Below are positions 50,200 to 51,390 of a stretch of 51,390 nt of DNA, piece by piece. Below the pieces are notes generated by a model that made no database searches, had not been told where the DNA came from, and saw only the letters and a program-made list of their open reading frames with translations. The translations under genes were made by a program, and so were the position numbers. The DNA is from Parachlamydiales bacterium (GTDB taxonomy: Bacteria > Chlamydiota > Chlamydiia > Chlamydiales > Parachlamydiaceae). The stretch lies in the NCBI GenBank assembly GCA_020051075.1, contig JAGVJP010000019.1, forward strand, positions 1 through 51,390. The letters run 5' to 3'. The stretch's first letter is position 1. Each line of letters starts with the position of its first letter.

Positions 50200-51207
50200 A
50201 TGACAAATTTTTTTAGTAAAATCAACGTAGCGATCACGCTTCTGTTGATGCCGTCGATAGGATATGCCTACGGAGATTATTCCAATACGTTACCCTATGC
50301 AGACAATATGAGCCCTCTCACTTGCTGCTGCGAGCCCACATGCTGTGGTCAAGGGTTCGTAACGGCTGAGCTATTGTATTGGAGAGCTTTTGAGACAGGG
50401 CTCGATACATGTGTTCCTAACAGCACCTCTGACATCGTGACGTCGGATGGTAAGGTTATTTCCAGATTTAGTGGAAGAGGCCGAGACCTCAATTTTGATT
50501 GGAATCCCGGTTTTCGTATCAATGGTTGGTATGATCTGCCATGCACCTGTTGGGATGTGGGAGTCTCCTGGACTCATTTCGATACAAACAGCTCTAGAGG
50601 CCACGAACACAGACACAGATGGAATATAAATCTTGATGTGATCGATGTCTTTGCAGGATATGGCTATGATATCAATGCGTGTTTTGCGTTTAGACCATTT
50701 TTTGGTGTGCGCAGCGCAAGAATCGATCAAAAGACCCACAGTGGTGGTCGATTTGATAGTGACATAGATTCATCGTTGCCTAGCTATTCATTAAGCTCTT
50801 ATCTGTCTGATAATCGTGTGACAACAGTCAACCGAAACAAACAGAAATTTAATGGGGTAGGACCATTAATCGGTCTTGAAGCAGACTGGAACATCGGATG
50901 CGGTTTCAGTTTGTATGTCAGTGCTGATGTCACATGGTTGTATGGGCAATTTGATGTTCATCTCCATGAAATAGCTGAGTTTTTTGATGGCGCTAATATT
51001 TGCAAATTCAGAAGTGACCTTGATACCGTTCTTGCTGGGGCTGATGCTGCCATAGGCGTCCGTTGGATAACAGATTGCTACTGCAACACCCGATTGATCG
51101 TGCAAGTGGCTTTAGAGCATCATAGCTACTACGATTTCAATCGCATCGGCAACTATGGCGATTTGAGCTTTGACGGTGTCAGCATCTCTGCTGGCCTTGG
51201 ATTCTAA
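50200..51207 (+). CDS. Cys-rich MOMP-like / Lpg1974-type outer-membrane porin 2
   Basis: A 335-residue paralogue of the porin at 48292. From GFVTAELLYWRAFETGLD to the end I count about 18 differences in about 285 residues. The N-terminal region is quite different: it has only one CCCEPTCC unit (five Cys rather than ten). The barrel ends in GVSISAGLGF. A strong hairpin follows the stop, closing the four-gene cluster. Near identity of the barrels beside divergent collagen partners suggests gene conversion. Confidence 0.85.
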   Translation: MTNFFSKINVAITLLLMPSIGYAYGDYSNTLPYADNMSPLTCCCEPTCCGQGFVTAELLYWRAFETGLDTCVPNSTSDIVTSDGKVISRFSGRGRDLNFDWNPGFRINGWYDLPCTCWDVGVSWTHFDTNSSRGHEHRHRWNINLDVIDVFAGYGYDINACFAFRPFFGVRSARIDQKTHSGGRFDSDIDSSLPSYSLSSYLSDNRVTTVNRNKQKFNGVGPLIGLEADWNIGCGFSLYVSADVTWLYGQFDVHLHEIAEFFDGANICKFRSDLDTVLAGADAAIGVRWITDCYCNTRLIVQVALEHHSYYDFNRIGNYGDLSFDGVSISAGLGF

Positions 51208-51221
51208 TCCCAATCCATTTG

Positions 51222-51257
51222 CACAAAAGCGAAAGTCCTCTCTCTTTCGCTTTTGTG
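51222..51257 (+). terminator. terminator-like hairpin after the porin cluster
   Basis: CACAAAAGCGAAAG (51222-51235) pairs perfectly with CTTTCGCTTTTGTG (51244-51257), 14 bp with an 8-nt loop. There is only a short T-rich stretch within the arm. The core GCGAAAG...CTTTCGC is shared with the cruciform repeats at 6911 and 46452. Beyond it, to 51390, I see a short GGATA-type piece and no gene. Confidence 0.65.
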
Positions 51258-51390
51258 TGTTTGAATAATATCTCCCCATCCTTCCTATCCTATACGCATC
51301 AGTTGCTATGCTGGATTTCGAGTCGATCTTATAAAGATCTTTCTTGAAAAAGAGCGAACACTCCAATTAATGTGTTTATTCACAAAAACC

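Noticed and set aside
1..51390. CRISPR array
   Set aside because: The dispersed repeats are not regularly spaced and have no unique spacers or cas genes.

Overview
The window comes from a chlamydia outside the genus Chlamydia (order Parachlamydiales in the broad sense). Three nucleotide transporters of the ATP/ADP translocase (NTT) family lie within 7.2 kb. There is a clear homologue of the Chlamydiae-specific regulator EUO beside recJ, a tail-specific protease and gltX, a two-domain ThyX of the chlamydial type, a TyrP-type permease, and cysteine-rich MOMP-like porins. Moderate base composition and repeat-rich spacers are compatible with Waddlia-, Simkania- or Parachlamydia-like organisms; the sequence alone does not let me choose. 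I found no rRNA, tRNA, CRISPR array or intact insertion sequence.

Region 1 (0.3-11.2 kb) is an accessory island of enzymes that look exported. It holds two tandem FkbM-type methyltransferases, four tandem paralogues of a GT23 (FUT8/NodZ-like) fucosyltransferase fold, one GT92-type glycosyltransferase, a collagen-like protein and an orphan 599-residue protein. Nearly all the enzymes begin with a Sec signal peptide or a single N-terminal hydrophobic segment, which is unusual for enzymes that use nucleotide sugars or SAM. Two broken GT23 fragments and a 65-nt duplicated piece of the collagen-like gene record recombination. In animals, GT23 and GT92 enzymes act in sequence on the N-glycan core (core fucose, then galactose on that fucose), so a secreted host-glycan remodelling set is the most interesting hypothesis in the window.

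Region 2 (11.3-18.9 kb) is mostly housekeeping: an MFS transporter, a membrane HExxH protein, ThyX, an aromatic amino-acid permease and uvrB. Region 3 (19.0-25.7 kb) is a co-directional surface-sugar cluster: a GT-B-like protein, a two-domain GT2, a DegT-type sugar aminotransferase, a GT2, a hexapeptide acyltransferase and another GT2, closed by a hairpin terminator. Region 4 (26.0-37.4 kb) holds dinG, pgk and three NTT genes. Between the second and third NTT genes sit an AAA-ATPase/PD-(D/E)XK gene and a decayed DUF1778 antitoxin-like ORF.

Region 5 (37.7-45.2 kb) is the conserved chlamydial block recJ-euo-tsp-gltX followed by dedA and pgsA. Here tsp and gltX overlap by 4 nt, leaving no space for the omcA/omcB genes found between them in Chlamydia. 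Region 6 (45.4-51.2 kb) has small hypothetical genes and then two tandem modules, each a BclA-like collagen protein followed by a Cys-rich MOMP-like porin. Spacers throughout carry at least four families of short palindromic dispersed repeats.
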